Assembly: GCF_003049665.1 (NCBI RefSeq)
Contig: NZ_PYWM01000037.1
Span: 1 to 43,139 of the forward strand
Length of the DNA stretch: 43,139 nucleotides
Reading direction: 5' to 3'
Source: Lysinibacillus mangiferihumi
GTDB taxonomy: Bacteria > Bacillota > Bacilli > Bacillales_A > Planococcaceae
Shown: in pieces, positions 41,683 through 43,139 of the stretch
Layout of the letters: each line of letters opens with the position of its first letter
How positions within the stretch are numbered: the stretch's first letter is position 1
Translations under genes and position numbers: made by a program
The notes under the pieces: model-generated
The model's database searches: none
What the model was told of the DNA's origin: nothing
The model's input: only the letters and a program-made list of their open reading frames with translations

Positions 41683-41826
41683 CCCCAACCCCAATAATGG
41701 CTCTCTTTTTTCTTTTACATAAACCCTAATAGTTTGAAATTAAAAATGTAAGAAGACAATACTATGTTATACTCTAATTAACAAAAATAACCAAATTATC
41801 AGTTCAATCGTGAAAGGATGAAAAGT

Positions 41827-42636
41827 ATGCCAAAAGTACAAGTCAACGATATAGAAGTAAACTATGAGGTTAGAGGAGAAGGTGAGCCAATCATCTTCAT
41901 TCATGGGAGTGGAGCTTCATGGAAAATGTGGAAGCCACAAATAGAGCAGTTTTCTAAGAAGTATAAGATGATAATGATTGATATGAGAGGACACGGCAAA
42001 TCATCAAAATATTTCCCTGATAATACATATTCAATTAAGGTTATTTCTCAAGATTTAAAGCACTTTTTGGATACACTTGGTATAGAAAAAACGCATATAA
42101 TAGGTTTATCACAAGGTTCCGTAGTTGCTCAACTCTTTGCTATTGAAAACAGTGGATATGTAAATAAGCTAGTTCTATCGAATGGATATAGTGAAATCCC
42201 AACCAGAATGTCTAAATGGGTCCTAGGCTTAAGTAATGCTATTTTCAAATTAATTCCGTATAAAACCATTATCAATTTAATGTTAAAAGTATATAAAGAT
42301 GATGAATACACAAAAGAAGTGTTAAGGGATTCGTTTTCAATTGATAAGGAAATGTTATTGAAAATTAAAACAAGTGAGTTTCCGACTCATACGCAGGAAT
42401 TACATAATATTACTTGTCCTACTTTGGTTATGGGTGGGGATATGAAAATAATGGGGGTTGATGAAAGAAAAGCCTCAAAGATTATTTTTGAGCATATCCC
42501 CAATGCAAAATTAGCCCTGTTTAAAAATGCTTTTGACCCTTTGAGTACGATGAGACATTCAATTTTTAATGAAATGATTCTCGACTATTTTGAAGGAAAC
42601 CAATTAAAACAGTACGAGGGAGTCGAGCTATTTTAA
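41827..42636 (+). CDS. Alpha/beta-hydrolase fold protein
   Basis: 269 residues from ATG 41827 (MPKVQVNDIEVNYEVRGEGE). GAAAGGA lies 8 bases upstream; ATG 41818 would overlap the site. Hydrolase features: oxyanion IFIHGSGASWKMW, IDMRGHGKSS, nucleophile elbow GLSQGS (S95), TCPTLVMGGDMKIMGV for the acid. The usual catalytic His motif N-A-G-H-P near the end appears here as NAFDPLSTMRHSIFNE, so the His is replaced or shifted by about seven residues. Substrate unknown. First gene of ordinary chromosome-like content. Confidence 0.82.
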   Translation: MPKVQVNDIEVNYEVRGEGEPIIFIHGSGASWKMWKPQIEQFSKKYKMIMIDMRGHGKSSKYFPDNTYSIKVISQDLKHFLDTLGIEKTHIIGLSQGSVVAQLFAIENSGYVNKLVLSNGYSEIPTRMSKWVLGLSNAIFKLIPYKTIINLMLKVYKDDEYTKEVLRDSFSIDKEMLLKIKTSEFPTHTQELHNITCPTLVMGGDMKIMGVDERKASKIIFEHIPNAKLALFKNAFDPLSTMRHSIFNEMILDYFEGNQLKQYEGVELF

Positions 42637-42776
42637 TCCTAACTAACAAACACATAGCATTGCCCAATACTAAAACTTTAATAGAAATGTTTATGTTTTA
42701 AATGTGGAAATAACTTGTTTTCATGGGAGGTATTTGCAGTATTAACTTTGTGGAATTTGATTAATATATCAAGGGC

Positions 42777-42817
42777 ACCAGGTTAAAGCTATCCTAGCTT
42801 TTAACCTAGTGCTTTTA
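42777..42817 (+). terminator. Bidirectional-looking hairpin terminator
   Basis: GCACCAGGTTAAAGCTA / TAGCTTTTAACCTAGTGC arms around a 4-base loop, then TTTTACTATTTT. It is 140 bases after the hydrolase gene and could serve it. Confidence 0.72.
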
Positions 42818-43020
42818 CTATTTTATAGTTTAAGGAATTTTTCTTAGTTTTCCGTTGAAACCCTTTAAGGGAATAATAGTGTGTGGATGAATAACTATCC
42901 TAGCCTAGAGCATTTAAATTATTTTGGGTAGATAGTGTTCAGTTTTTGATGGTAATTTTCAACGGAGTAAGTGATTTATTTTTCCAAATTCCATTGGATG
43001 GGGTTTCACAATATTTAGGA
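42818..43020. other. Intergenic stretch without a gene
   Basis: About 200 bases with no coding frame of note. CCGTTGAAA (about 42861) and TTTCAACGG (about 42957) are inverted copies 90 bases apart; significance unclear. Confidence 0.4.
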
Positions 43021-43139
43021 TTATTTTTTTTTAGCCAATTTTTTAAAGGTTTCTTTAGCGTATTTGTTACCAGGGTCTAATGCTAAAATTTTATGGCAAG
43101 TTTCAAGGGCTTTTTCATTACTCACTAATTTATCGGGCA
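43021..43139 (-). CDS. C-terminal end of a TPR-like protein (partial)
   Basis: Minus-strand frame entering from the right edge and ending TAA at 43023-43021. The visible 38 residues, PDKLVSNEKALETCHKILAL DPGNKYAKETFKKLAKKK, look like the final tetratricopeptide repeat (A-L-x-x-x-x-x-I-L-A-L-D-P-x-N-x-x-A). The rest lies outside the window, so the whole protein cannot be identified. Confidence 0.6.
   Translation of the reverse strand, partial: PDKLVSNEKALETCHKILALDPGNKYAKETFKKLAKKK

Noticed and set aside
1..43139. tRNA, rRNA, riboswitch or replication-origin features
   Set aside because: I saw no cloverleaf with CCA-type acceptor, no rRNA-like stretch, no T-box or known riboswitch core and no iterons. 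Short or unusual RNAs could still be missed by eye.

Overview
The window is a 43 kb piece of a low-GC Gram-positive genome. AT-rich codon use, strong AGGAGG-type ribosome sites, TTG/GTG starts and protein families resembling Bacillus subtilis YeeF/YezG, YwqJ and YwqK suggest Bacillales, perhaps a Bacillus or Lysinibacillus relative. The species cannot be read from the sequence.

Almost everything from about 1.4 to 38.4 kb is one polymorphic-toxin tail array. It holds short cassettes, all on the + strand, each made of a toxin C-terminal domain (usually broken or reduced to its last codons) followed by a small acidic immunity gene. I count 27 intact-looking immunity genes plus one small accessory gene, and about seven broken immunity genes. 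Only six toxin domains are uninterrupted: a KQGKH/DFG-type toxin at 2.6-3.3 kb, a YwqJ-type deaminase at 4.8-5.8 kb, an unassigned domain at 8.0-8.3 kb, two YeeF-type non-specific nuclease domains at 12.6-13.2 and 27.8-28.1 kb, and an unassigned domain at 28.8-29.1 kb. No delivery (LXG/WXG/Rhs) N-terminus is present, so these are orphan tails. Several keep the shared pre-toxin segment (PT-TG type), which ends in a KGTG-like linker where the toxins diverge.

Intergenic DNA is also repetitive. Three recurring hairpin terminators and a non-coding intercassette repeat lie between cassettes, and a block of about 1.45 kb occurs twice (3.88-5.33 and 9.28-10.76 kb). These repeats, the shared pre-toxin DNA and the linker are plausible homology for recombining tails onto a full-length toxin gene elsewhere. 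Immunity families I can recognise with varying confidence are SUKH-3 (three copies), SMI1/KNR4-type SUKH, SUKH-4-like, YezG/DUF600 (two), YwqK/MORN, Imm3-like (two), CdiI-like, Syd-like and DUF2247. An endonuclease V gene sits at 24.9-25.7 kb, just upstream of a deaminase-toxin relic.

Edges and insertions: a decayed IS110 transposase opens the window (0-1.4 kb) and cuts the first toxin off its pre-toxin. An IS3 fragment beside an inverted pre-toxin scrap lies at 7.6-8.0 kb. A stretch of different composition lies at 6.5-7.3 kb. After the array come a secreted protein (38.5 kb), an unknown protein with a tandem internal duplication (39.4 kb), a frameshifted IS3 element (40.4-41.7 kb), an alpha/beta hydrolase (41.8 kb), and the end of a TPR-like gene on the minus strand at the right edge.

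Many frameshifts fall in or next to homopolymer runs. They could be genuine decay, phase-variable silencing, or sequencing error; raw reads would decide.
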